Made by a program: the position numbers and the translations under genes. A stretch of DNA of 64,000 bases, from NCBI GenBank assembly GCA_037127255.1, contig JBANSL010000013.1, positions 54,895,688-54,959,687 on the forward strand, written 5' to 3'. Each line of letters begins with the position of its first letter. Positions within the stretch are counted from its first letter, which is position 1. Source of the DNA: Persicaria tinctoria. Taxonomy: Eukaryota; Streptophyta; Magnoliopsida; Caryophyllales; Polygonaceae. This document shows positions 32,249-42,420 of this stretch, in pieces. The notes below the pieces were generated by a model that saw only the letters and a program-made list of their open reading frames with translations, was not told the DNA's origin and made no database searches.

Positions 32249-33149
32249 TAATACTTCAATTGTTGGTTAGGTTTCGGTCTAACCGAATTATTTCTTATTA
32301 TTAAAAAAAATAGTACCTCAACAAAAATTAATAAATTTAAATAAAAATTGATCATAAAAGTTATATAAAATTTTTAATGGATCCCAACTTTTTTTATCAT
32401 AAATGCAAATTTTACATTTGAGTGTTTTTGTTGTAATTAATATGGGGTATTATATGTCTCATATTGAAAATATTGAGATTTCATATAAATAGTATACACT
32501 ACAAAAAAAACATATTGGCTTCGGCAAATAACCGTAGCCAAAAGCCTCTTTGTGGTAGCCAAAGGGCTTTAGCTTCGGCTTAGCTACGGGAAATCAGGGG
32601 GTAGCCAACTGGCGGTAGCAAATAGACACTAGCTTCAGCAGATAGCCGAAGCTACTAATCTAGCTACGGCTAAGCTACGGCAAAGGGAAGCTTGCTTATA
32701 AACAAATGCTACGGCACGTTGCCGTAGCTAAATTATTTGCAGAAACATTTTTTTAAAAAAAACTGTTTTTTAGCCTGAATTCTTCTGAACCGGGCTAAAA
32801 AGTCCCAAATTTTTTTAAAAAATATATATTACACAATTTATCTAAATAATACAATTTCATTAATTATATAAATTTATATATACATAATTATACAAATTTA
32901 CATACTATATAATAAAATGTTCAAAACTACATAATTTACATACATTAATTATACAATACAAAATAGCATCAAACTAAAGTTGAACAAGCTCATGAAATAT
33001 GAGTAAATTACTCTATTCAATGCCTAACAATTTAATAAACAACAACAGCTCTGATAGTTTGTCAAAAGAAGAGAAAACACCTCTTACTAACAAAGTAGAG
33101 ATGTCACATCTGTGATGTAAAAGTTGGTTGAGAAAAAGAAAGAGAGAGG

Positions 33150-33233
33150 GACATTGGCCTCATCAAAGACTCCAGCAGGGCTATCTTCATAGATAGCAAG
33201 AAAGGCACCAAGAGTATATCTGCACATTACTGA
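33150..33233 (-). pseudogene. Captured exon fragment, NEOXANTHIN-DEFICIENT 1-like
   Basis: Minus-strand codons read YTLGAFLAIYEDSPAGVFDE after an AG at a typical acceptor (TGTGCAG/ATATACTC). This matches the YTLGGFFLA.YDDSPAGVFDE segment of plant NXD1-type proteins, needed for neoxanthin formation in plastids. The expected continuation is missing, so only part of one exon was captured or kept. The short length limits certainty. Confidence 0.65.
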
Positions 33234-34449
33234 CAATGGCAAACCTGCAGCAAGTACACCTGACTAACATACATTTTTAACCTACAGTGGATTAAAAAAA
33301 ATCCCCAATTAATAAGGATCAGTCCAGATCACGAACTGTAAACTTTGCAGCGATGAAATTGGAACAACATTTCGTTGAACTGAACCCTAAATCGATATCC
33401 TTTCATCTAGTATACCAAGAATCGATTTCAAGTAATAAAAAAGCAAGCAGAGAAATATCTACTTAACTTACAAAATGAAGTGAAAAAATCAGCTTGATAA
33501 CAAGCGATAAACCACACAGAAGGCATACACAAACTGCAAGAATGTTCAGATTAAAGCAATAAACAAAGAAGTTAATGGAACATCTTATTACACCTGAATC
33601 ACAAATTGATTGCTCAAAATCCTAACTAAACCAAACCCTAACATAAAGCAATACAATCACTTGAGTAACTGCAATCCAACATTCCTAGACCTCATATGGA
33701 TTTAAGCTACAGTTCCTAATACACAAAAGTTTAGAAATAGGGAAATTGCAAACAATCATCAGAAAAGCTTTAAATTCAAAGGATAACATGACAGCAAAGA
33801 CAAGAGTATTTGATATTCTTGCCATCTCTCTCTCAAACCCATGGATACCCTAAAGATCCTCTTGTGAGCAGAAATTAGGAAGAACCAGACTCTATTTTGC
33901 TCAAGAGGCCATTTATCGTTAGTGAAGGGGAAATTAGTTCAAACCAATATATGCCAATATAGGTGGACAAGGGGCATTGAAACTTTATAGAATAGAAACA
34001 AAGATGTCAAAGAGTATGGTGTCTAAACTTGTAACATGCCAAAGTAAAAAAATCAACAAAGATTGATCCGAAAAAACAATCAGCCTAGGAGCATCATAAA
34101 ACAGTCATTGAAACTCATCAGCTATAAATCTAGTCCTCACAGAATGCTGATCAATAGTGTGGATTAGTTCTTGTAAGGCTATATCAAGTGAAAAAAGTAC
34201 AATTAAGTAAAACTGTAATTTACGCTTGCAATTAGAACATTCTTTCCCCTATCATATAGAAAATAAGTTTCAAGTGTTTTGCTGGCAACCTCTCTAATCC
34301 TCGTCATATAGAAAATAAGTTTTAAGTGTTTCTCCCATGAAAAAGAACATTCTTTCCCCCAATAACAAGAACACGGTTAACCAATGCACATCATTAATTA
34401 GTAAAATACAAACTCTAGAAACTTGGTTTGCAAATCAGTGTACTGTTAC

Positions 34450-34558
34450 CTTGATGTAATCAACTCCACGTCCAATTTTCTCTACTGCACCTTGGTGATA
34501 AGGAAGAAGCTCTTCCAACACACCCTTCTCATCTTCTGCATTCAGGCGATCCCCATTC
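34450..34558 (-). pseudogene. Captured exon, DCL/DUF3223 family
   Basis: This 109-bp exon has an AG acceptor just upstream of 34558 and a GTAAC donor at 34449-34445. It encodes NGDRLNAEDEKGVLEELLPY followed by HQGAVEKIGRGVDYIK. Plant DCL-type proteins (DUF3223; chloroplast rRNA maturation and related functions) have NGD.L..EDE..V(L/V)..LL.YHP...KIG.G(L/V)D.I at this point. The exon is intact with its splice sites, but isolated in the CACTA element, so it is a captured fragment. Confidence 0.82.
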
Positions 34559-34694
34559 CTGTACTTGAAATAATTTCAGAGGACAAAGTGAAGATCACGA
34601 AATGGCTGCAGGCAAAAGGACTTTAATGAAGGGGTATTTCCAATCAATCTTGCAAATGTGAAGATATATTTACACAAAACGGACTGATCTGATC

Positions 34695-34740
34695 TAGCTA
34701 CATTTGCGCTGAAATTCTCAAACATTGTTGGTACATAGTC
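34695..34740 (-). pseudogene. Captured exon start, ROP/RAC small GTPase
   Basis: After a TTTTTTCAG acceptor, the minus strand reads DYVPTMFENFSANVA, nearly the invariant plant ROP effector (switch I) sequence DYVPTVFDNFSANV, which begins an exon in plant ROP genes. Homology stops after about 15 codons, where the rest of the exon (VVDG...WDTAGQ) is missing. It is too short to act as a GTPase. Confidence 0.8.
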
Positions 34741-35337
34741 CTGAAAAAACAAAAAATTAATACCAAATCAGCCACACTTTCAAGAAATTGGAGCATGAAT
34801 TTGAATCTTAAGCTGTAGAAAACCATAAACAGATAAAGAAAACCCTAAATAACCCTCGCTCCGCCCCCAATCTCAACCATCCCAAATCAACAACTACCAA
34901 ATCCGATTCCACCCTCAAAACCCTTAAAACTAGAAGACTAACTATATCAATTTGTAGATATCCACAGAGTATGCGGATTCCTTCCCCGACAGTAAACACA
35001 AAAACCCCTCAAAAAGGAAGAAAAAAGAGAGAGACGGGATGGAATAACAAGCATTGAAGACAAAGATCGAATTAGTTGAGTGAAAGAGAAGGATAAATGG
35101 AAGAAAATAAAGGGATTTTCGAAAAGAAGAACCTTCTTGTCTTCTTCGGGTTGGCAGATTGGCAAGAAATAGATCAATTATCATCCAAATAAATAAATCA
35201 ATTATCATGCACCTTCCACAACCAAAATCAGCATGTAAATAGATCAATTATCATCCAAATACATAAATAAATAAATAATTTATATTACCTTTCTAGCCAC
35301 AGTATAGCAAAATGTAAGCATGCATTATATATATTAC

Positions 35338-35379
35338 CTTTTTCTGAAGCTCAGATATTGATTCATGCATATGTTGATT
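35338..35379 (-). pseudogene. Captured 42-bp K-box exon of a MIKC MADS-box gene
   Basis: Bounded by a TTGCAG acceptor and a GTAATA donor, this exon is exactly 42 bp and encodes NQHMHESISELQKK, the K-domain exon whose 42-bp size is conserved in MIKC-type MADS-box genes. It sits in correct order and strand downstream of the exon at 35495-35565. The residues resemble the AP1/FUL-like group, but the assignment within MIKC genes is uncertain. Confidence 0.88.
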
Positions 35380-35494
35380 CTGCAATAAGGGCAATCAATC
35401 AAGACTAGTGTATTCGTCAAATGATATCCTAAAATTGATATAATATATACTTATGTTGAATTGATATATTAAACTGAAACTGCAATGTTGTTAC

Positions 35495-35565
35495 CTTTAT
35501 GATTCAAAGTCTCCTTAGACCACTGTCAAGCTGTTGCTCCAAGTGCTGTAGTTCCCGTAGGCTTA
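35495..35565 (-). pseudogene. Captured K-box exon of a MADS-box gene, cut at the Harbinger boundary, with a stop
   Basis: The minus strand reads SLRELQHLEQQLDSGLRRL, then TGA, then IIK and a GTAAC donor at 35494-35490. Aligned with the usual K-domain SL.ELQ.LEQQLD.AL..IRTRK, the stop replaces Arg (CGA to TGA). The 5' part of the exon is not found beyond the Harbinger element, so the capture junction or a deletion coincides with that insertion site. Confidence 0.85.
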
Positions 35566-36258
35566 GGGCGTGTTTGATAGGGGATGGGAAGGGATGCCGC
35601 GGGTGGGGGTGGGTTCTCAGGAACCGCGCCTGCGTGTTTGGCGAGGGATGCGTGGGGGTGGAAGAGGATGGGAAAGCGGGGATGCGGGAGATGAGACGGG
35701 ATGCGCGACGCATCTCCTGGAAGGAGGATTTGGGGGATGGGAACCCGAAGAGTCCCAAATCTGCCCTTCCCTCTCTCCTCCATAAATTCGAAAATTTTTC
35801 ACATCAATCTCACATTCCTCTCTCTTTTCACTCTTACCAGGGACGCTTCGTGGAACAGCGGCGAAGAAGACGACTTTCGAGCCTCCATTGTTGTCGATCT
35901 GCACCTCCAAGTAAGCCTGTGTTGTTTTTTTGGATTCCATCGTTTGTGTTCTTGAATATTCTTCGTCATTTCGATTAAAAGCTAGGTTTTTTTTTTGAAA
36001 TGGGGAATTTGTCGCCGGTTTTCAACAGCTCTCCCCAAATCGATTAAAAGCTAGGGTTTCCCATCGAGTTAATTGCATATTTAGGGTTATTACTCTCAGT
36101 TTTCCATGAAAAAACGATGAAAAAGTTAAAAAGGTTCTTGGGTAACAATTGTCAGATTAGGGTTTCGATTGTCAGAGAGGATTTTTGGCTTCCATGGCTG
36201 GGGTTTTTTGGAGTTTAGGGTCTTCATATCGTCACAACCTTCGATTTGAGTTACCATG

Positions 36259-36690
36259 TTTACTCATATGTTGTTGCTTGTTAACTAATTTAGGAGCTTA
36301 TGTTGTTGTTCAATCTTAGAAATTGCTTCAGCTTTATGTTTGAGATTATGTTGTTGTTCATCATGTTGCTTTCTTTAACATTATATGTTGTTGTTGAATC
36401 TCAGAAAATGTGTGCCATGAACTTGTTGTTCCTCCTGAGTTTACTCATATATGTGTTGCTTGTTAACTAATTGAGGAGCTTATCTTGTTGTTCAATCTTT
36501 TAGAAATTGCTTCAGCTTTATGTTTCAGATTATGTTGTTGTTCATCATGTTGCTTTCTTTAACATTATATGTTGTTGTTGAATCTCAGAAAATGTGTGCC
36601 ATGAACTTGTTGTTCCTCCTGAGTTTACTCATATATGTTGTTGCTTGTTAACTAATTTAGGAGCTTATCTTGTTGTTCAATAGGGATATG
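36259..36690. repeat. About 182-bp tandem repeat in the Harbinger left half
   Basis: Units beginning TTTACTCATAT start near 36259, 36439 and 36623 (periods 180 and 184 bp); the third is partial, and degenerate pieces continue to about 37150. TTGTTGTT and AATCTCAGAAAATGTGTG recur in each. It is transcribed-looking sequence of no recognised function. Confidence 0.8.
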
Positions 36691-38129
36691 GTGTTGTTGG
36701 TCCTCCTGAGTTTTCTGGCTTCTTAACTGATGTAAATATGATATTGTTGGTCCTCTAGAGATTGTTTTTGCTTCTTAACTGATATAGGAGACACTATAGG
36801 GATATGGTGTTGCTCCTGAGTTCATTGTTGTGAATCATGTTGGTGTCTTTTACATTCTGTTGTTGTTGAGTCTCAGAAAATGTGTGACATTAACTTGTTG
36901 TTCCTTCTTAGTTCATTGTTGCTTCTGAAATGCTTTAGAAGAGTGGCAATTGATAATTTCTAGCTTGTTAACTGATGTGAATATGATATTGTTGGTCCTC
37001 CACATATTTTTGTTGCTTCTTAACTGATATAGGAGAGACTCTAGGGATATGGTGTTGCTTCTTAACTGATTGTTGTTCCTCCTATTGCTTATTTTCACAT
37101 TATTTTGTCGGTCAATCTCAGAAAATGTGTGACATTACGATGTTTGTCCTCCTCTTGCTTTCTTATAGATTATGTTGTTTGTTTTTTTTTGCAAATATCA
37201 CACCATAACTTTGGATGGTTGTTGGAATGCTGATTAAAGAAGGGATCCAGATTAGGTTTTCTTGATTTGAAAATGATTTCTTTTTCACAAACATTGATAT
37301 GGTTTCTTTGTCACAATATCAATGCTGTTTAGATTATTTGATTATGTCCATTTATGGTCTTTGAAGAAGGCTGATCATTGTAGGCAATTACTATAGGATT
37401 AGGGATCAGCATACATCTACTGAAGAATAAAACCTTTTAACCTCTTAGCAATGGTTGCTAGTTGGAAGGATTGAACTTTGAAAGAATCTCCACCCTTACA
37501 TCTTCTGTAGGGATATGGTGTTGCTTCTTAACTGATTCTGTCACTGCATTAACAAGCACTCATTCCCTAATAATTATCATGAAACCCGGACATGTTTGGT
37601 TTGTCTTTTCAGTTTGCTTTCTGTTAGGTATCTCCTTTCTTTCATATTTTTGTTTTGATTTAGCACTAAGTGGTTATTATGTCCAACTGATCTGAACAAA
37701 GAATTTTTGATTTTGCTCTAATTGGTGCATATCAAGTGAAGTTGTGAACTGTGTACGATGTTTGAATGTTTCCCTCCCCTATGTATAATTTATATGTGCA
37801 TATATGCAAGACTATGTGCACTGCATTGATTTTACATTTTTTTTTTTTGGGGAATCATTCAGCCGTGAATCACTCTTGAGTTCAGATGGGTGGCAATTGG
37901 TATATTCGCAAGTCTTGCATGTTTTTATTTAGCTTCTTTCAACTACTTTGACAATCATATATGCCCTTTGAACGTGCTTGTTGTTTTGATATATCCAATT
38001 GTACACATATATACTCCCATTCTTCTTCACACATTATTATGACACCGTGAATGTCCATCTCTTCTTCACTGCGTTGTTGTCGTTGTTATGGCTACCTAAG
38101 CACTAACACTTGATATTTCCAAATGAAGC

Positions 38130-38654
38130 ATGTACCCATATTCGAACACCGAGGTTCTCTCCGACACCGACTCGGATAGCGACCGTAGCTACGCAAGTGG
38201 GGACCCCAGAGCGTACTATTCGCTCCACAGTGACTATGACTATGGCGCCTCCAGTCGTCGCACTCGAGATGACGAGGACGAGGCGCAGTCGGACGCCCGC
38301 GACCCCCAGGATGTTGAGGAGGATAACGCGCTTTGGGCCATGTACCGTGACAAGGTTAGGGAGCTGCGCGCCCAAGTTCGGGGCCTCCTGGCACAGGACG
38401 CTCGCAGGGAGCACCTGCTGAATGCGCGCAACGACGAGCTGCAGGAGACCAGGGCCCTGAACGTCAATCTTGGTGTCACTAATGACACCATGGGCCAAAG
38501 GATTGCTGAGCTGAGCACATTCATGTGTGAGCGCTGGGTGCACCACGCTGGGGAGCACCTCCGCGCTCGTCGCCTCTCCCACATGACCAGGCTGCTTGGG
38601 TGGATTATCCTCGTGCTCCTCATCATCATTGCGTCGCTGGTCCACATGCCGTAG
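38130..38654 (+). CDS. Hypothetical acidic coiled-coil protein with C-terminal membrane segment
   Basis: An open frame of 174 codons, intact and clearly GC-richer than its surroundings, lies inside the Harbinger element, opposite and convergent to its transposase. The N-terminus (about 1-65) is rich in Ser, Asp and Tyr (LSDTDSDSDRSYASGD); residues about 65-135 look helical and coiled-coil prone (KVRELRAQVRGLLAQDARRE); residues about 150-172 form a hydrophobic segment (LLGWIILVLLIIIASLV) ending two residues before the stop, as in tail-anchored proteins. No homologue is recognised. It may be an accessory protein of the element or a captured host exon. The complementary strand is also open for 180 codons, but its composition is less protein-like. 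An ATG at 38124 in another frame gives a shorter product. Confidence 0.55.
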   Translation: MYPYSNTEVLSDTDSDSDRSYASGDPRAYYSLHSDYDYGASSRRTRDDEDEAQSDARDPQDVEEDNALWAMYRDKVRELRAQVRGLLAQDARREHLLNARNDELQETRALNVNLGVTNDTMGQRIAELSTFMCERWVHHAGEHLRARRLSHMTRLLGWIILVLLIIIASLVHMP

Positions 38655-39291
38655 TCGTGGAGCTGTTATGAAGATCTTCTGTTAATCTTTTGTGCTTGTT
38701 GTTTCTCTAGACTTTTGCTTTATGTTCAGTTTATGGTTGACGTAGTTGGGAACATGTAATTCAAGACAAACCTTTGTGGTTGACGACCCCCATTTTGTGC
38801 AGTTCGGGGTCGCGGATGTAAGGCAGCAGTAACCAACATTGCAACCTCGGCACATGGGTAAAGCTTTTTGTATGCCGAGTGTTGTGGCACCCATTTTGCT
38901 ATGATGCATTTTGGGCCTTTGTATGTAGAACCATCATCGTTGTAATTTATAATATGTACGCAAATGTAAGCACCAATCGCTCAACCCTTATGTCGTTGTT
39001 TATAATATGTACGCAAATGTACTCACCATTCTCTCAAGCTGTATGTCGTTTATAATCAGTTGAATTGATGACGTCCAATTCAAAGTATGGCTTACGGTGT
39101 ACAATTGAAGCATCACAAGACGTACCTAGAACATCTGAATGGATGTGGTCAACCACAACATCCAACACCAAAAACTTCCACAAAATGTTACCACCGGAAT
39201 GAAATTTGGAGACCCCATGCACACACTACAAGCAAGCTGACTACACAAAAAATGATGTCCTCGTCTATCCATCGGACATCGAGCGTGCTTT

Positions 39292-40596
39292 CTATCTAAC
39301 GCGACGGTCGTTCCAAATCTGGTGAGCAATTTCGTCCCTAAGCGCCTTGATCTCTTGGCTTGCCCCCGCGGCGTCGTCCACGGGGACGAAGGGGTCATCG
39401 TCCTCGTGGCCAACCTCCTTTCCTGCGTCGTAGGCGTCTTCGTCACCGTTCCCGTCGGATGGTGCATCAGTGTCCAGCGGGGGCTCCACGAACCTTTCAT
39501 CGTCTTCTGAGTCTGAGCCCGACGCATTGCGGGCATCCCGAGCGTAGTTGTGAAGGGCGAAGCACGCAATGATGATCGCAATCTGCTTCCGTATCGGATA
39601 CTTGGGGAGACCACGGAGGATCCTGGACTTCATCTTCAACACACCAAAGGACCTCTCGATCGCGCCTCGGAGGGATGAGTGTGACTTGTTGAATGCTTCC
39701 TTTTCGTTTTTCGGTTGGGATGCGATGAACTGAGGTCTGTGGTACTTCGTCGTCGAGTACGGGATCATGTAGCCATTTCGGAGACCTTACCCCTTGTCGC
39801 ATAGGTAGTACTTCCCTGCTGGTGGATGTGGGAACCTCAGCGCTTGCGTCTTCACTGCGTGATCAAAGACACGTGCATCATGTGCGCTACCCTCCCATCC
39901 AGCGGATACGAATGTGAAGCGAAGGTCGAAGTCGCAAGCGGCCATGACATTGAACGTTGTTGTCCCCTTCCTGCAACGGAACCTTTGTTGTTCTTCTTTA
40001 GGAAGGGCGGCCTCAATATGCGTTCCGTCGATAGCCCCAATTGCACCCTTGAAGTATGGCCAGTACCTGTTGTCGTTGGAAATCTGCTCAGGAATGTCTC
40101 TGAAACGAGGGTCTCTGGGCCTGATCAAGTCCCCGGCAAGACCGCGGTACCCGTTGCAGCTCCCCCCGCATATGGCATCAAGCACATTGGTTATGGACTC
40201 CGAAATTGTACTACTTGAGCGTTGGAAACGCTCGCAAGAATTGCGCTGACTGGAGCCCCAAGCCATGGTATTGACGAAGATGGCAACCTTCTCCATCACA
40301 AACATTTGGATTGATCCGCGCAGACCGTACTGATGTTGGAGCATCCCACAAAGTCAAATGAATGCTCCCTTTTCCATTCTGAATGCGTTGACGCTTCTTG
40401 TATGCAAACGGCGGGTAAGGATTTCGTCAACCCATCGTGCCCCTGTAAACTCCCCAATGAACTGGGGAACCTTGTGCACATGGGTAAAGTAGTGGTGGGC
40501 ATATGGGAGCCACTTGAGGAGGATGGCGATGAATCCAGCTGCGCCCTTGCCTTGTCGACGTATTCGTCGACGACGACATTCAATCAGCGTTTCCAT
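39292..40596 (-). pseudogene. PIF/Harbinger DDE transposase (DDE_Tnp_4), two nonsense codons
   Basis: One minus-strand frame of 435 codons has stops only at TGA 40353-40351 and TAA 39786-39784. The first part carries the helix-turn-helix region (MLQHQYGLRGS, SSSTISESITNVLDAI). Then come the catalytic residues: GAIDGTHI (first Asp), GWEGSAHDARVFDHA (second Asp) and SLRGAIERSFGVLK (Glu). The C-terminus includes ALHNYAR and a long acidic tail. Removing the two stops would give a normal-looking Harbinger transposase, which cuts and pastes the element together with the Myb-like partner. The first stop follows GAFI, the second follows CDKG. Confidence 0.9.
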
Positions 40597-40946
40597 CCGC
40601 CTGCATGGACGTAGTCATATAAGCTTAGATCTCAGAACCAACCATATCCATACACATAGGTTATGTTATTGCAACCATACATTGGGAAGAAACAAATTGC
40701 AAGGGAAAAAATTGTCCACTACATTGAAACGGTTATTACATCGCAAACAACAATGTAGGCATCACAGAAAAATGTATGTAGCACACATAAACGTATATAT
40801 GAAGGCCTTAACCTGCCCTTCAAATGCGATAACACACGAACACAAATGTAATGACAAACATAAACATGTGGAATAAATTGGGTCCTTATTGAGATGCTCA
40901 CTTCTCACATTGAAAAAAACGTTGGTCCGGGGATACTTGTGGAGGG

Positions 40947-42175
40947 TCAGTCAAGGTGTATGGCGCTCGGCTGCTGCCCGTCGTTGTTGTCAAGCTGAAC
41001 AAAGACATCACGTCGCGTGCTGTCTCTGATGACAGCTAAGCTGAAGCACCAAATGGGATCACCTTCGGCCACAAGACCCTCTGCAACCATCGACCGCACC
41101 ACATCCAACACTGCTTTCGTTGTGTCTTGGGGGGCATTCGACGACACCTCGTCCTTGTGCATAGCGTCAATGATCTCTCGGGTGCTGTCTTTGATGACCG
41201 CGACGCTGCGTGCGAACAGTCTACTCCCCTCCGACACGCGGACGTTGCGCTTGGAGCTCCGCCGGGAGAAGGTAGTCTCAGAACCAACCGGACGCTTACC
41301 CGTAGATGGCTGTGACGGACTGGCGACTGGTGCCCCTTGAGCCACTTGAGGGGGGGGATTCATCGTCGTCCACAATGCCCTGCACAAAGTCTTGCATGGA
41401 GGGCGTTGCGGCATCGTTGCGAGGGGTGTTGAAAAGTTCATCGAACTCCTGCTCAACACCCTCAAATTGGGACTCCTTAGGGTCACCCCTTGACTCGGTG
41501 TTATCTTCATCGTCCTCTTGCTGATTGGCTTTCCCATTGATGGCCTCCTATGCCACCTGCGCAGCACGGACAGCCGGGTCCATGGAGGGGGCTACGCAGA
41601 ACTCGCCGATGGCAACTGTGCCGCCGAACACCTGGTGGAACAGCTCGTCCAGTTCCGGAGGGATTCCCTTCTTCCGGAACCTACTAAAGTTGCTATCCTC
41701 CTGCGCAAATGAATGACGAGGTGATGACGTACCCAACGGGATCTCTTTGAATTGGCATAAGGGGAAGGGAAGACGAGCACATACCGCAATTTTTTTATCC
41801 CACCATTCGTCCGTTGCACTTATGGTTCCAGTCGCCTCATCCCATCCTAGGCCAGTCTCCCCTTTTTTCAACTTATTCCAAAATAGGTATATGCCCTTCA
41901 TGTCACGAGTTCGGTTCTTAAGAGTGCACTGGTTGCACCTCTTCCCAGTCGCCGCCTCAAATGCGGTATTGATGGGCCCCTATTTGAAGGACTGGTCCTT
42001 TCCATTTTCCCGCTGATAGTCCAGGAGCACAAGCATCAACTTCTTTGACAATTCTAGAGACCAGTAAAAGGCGGGGGGGGGGGGGGGGTACGTAGTTGTT
42101 GGTGTCAGTACTCGTAACCGTTGATTACTTAGCCTTGCGTTTTCCTTTCTCTTTCGGATTGGAAGAGGAATCCAT
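40947..42175 (-). pseudogene. Harbinger Myb/SANT-like DNA-binding protein, frameshifted
   Basis: From an ATG at 42175 the minus strand encodes a basic start (SSSNPKEKGKRKAK), then a stop and a G-run-disturbed region. The Myb/SANT-like domain follows (LKNRTRDMKGIYLFWNKLKK, GETGLGWDEATGTI, WWDKKI) in the frame 41548-41901. The C-terminal part (40947-41567, another frame) is Ser/Pro-rich and ends in a helix-forming segment. In PIF/Harbinger elements this second protein binds the terminal repeats and helps the transposase enter the nucleus. Several stops and frame changes make the copy inactive. It lies 5' of the transposase on the same strand, the usual pairing. Confidence 0.82.
42073..42088. 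repeat. Run of 16 G
   Basis: Uninterrupted G16 within the disturbed start of the Myb/SANT pseudogene; on the minus strand it is C16. It could form a G-quadruplex and is a likely length-variation or sequencing-error spot. Confidence 0.85.
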
Positions 42176-42289
42176 ACTCTCAGCTACAATCAGTTCACGA
42201 GGATCGCGGATTTCGAATGATTCATGTGGGTTGTGTAAGGGAACATTGGAAGGACGACAATGGCAAGCACATGAATGAACAACACAACA

Positions 42290-42420
42290 TGAACAACAAC
42301 AGCAACAACAACAACACCATCAAGAACAACAACATGGATGAACACAACAACTTTGTATAACAACGACATCAACAACAACAACACCAACAACAACAACAAC
42401 CCCAATAAGAACAACCACAT
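42290..42420. repeat. CAA/ACA-rich degenerate trinucleotide tract
   Basis: A string of AAC/ACA repeats with interspersed ATC, upstream of the Myb/SANT pseudogene start. It makes minus-strand frames poly-Val/Leu and is not coding. Confidence 0.7.

Noticed and set aside
38103..38645. Antisense 180-codon frame opposite the Harbinger third frame
   Set aside because: Open because of codon-position GC bias on the sense strand; its composition lacks coherent secondary-structure pattern. Not excluded completely.
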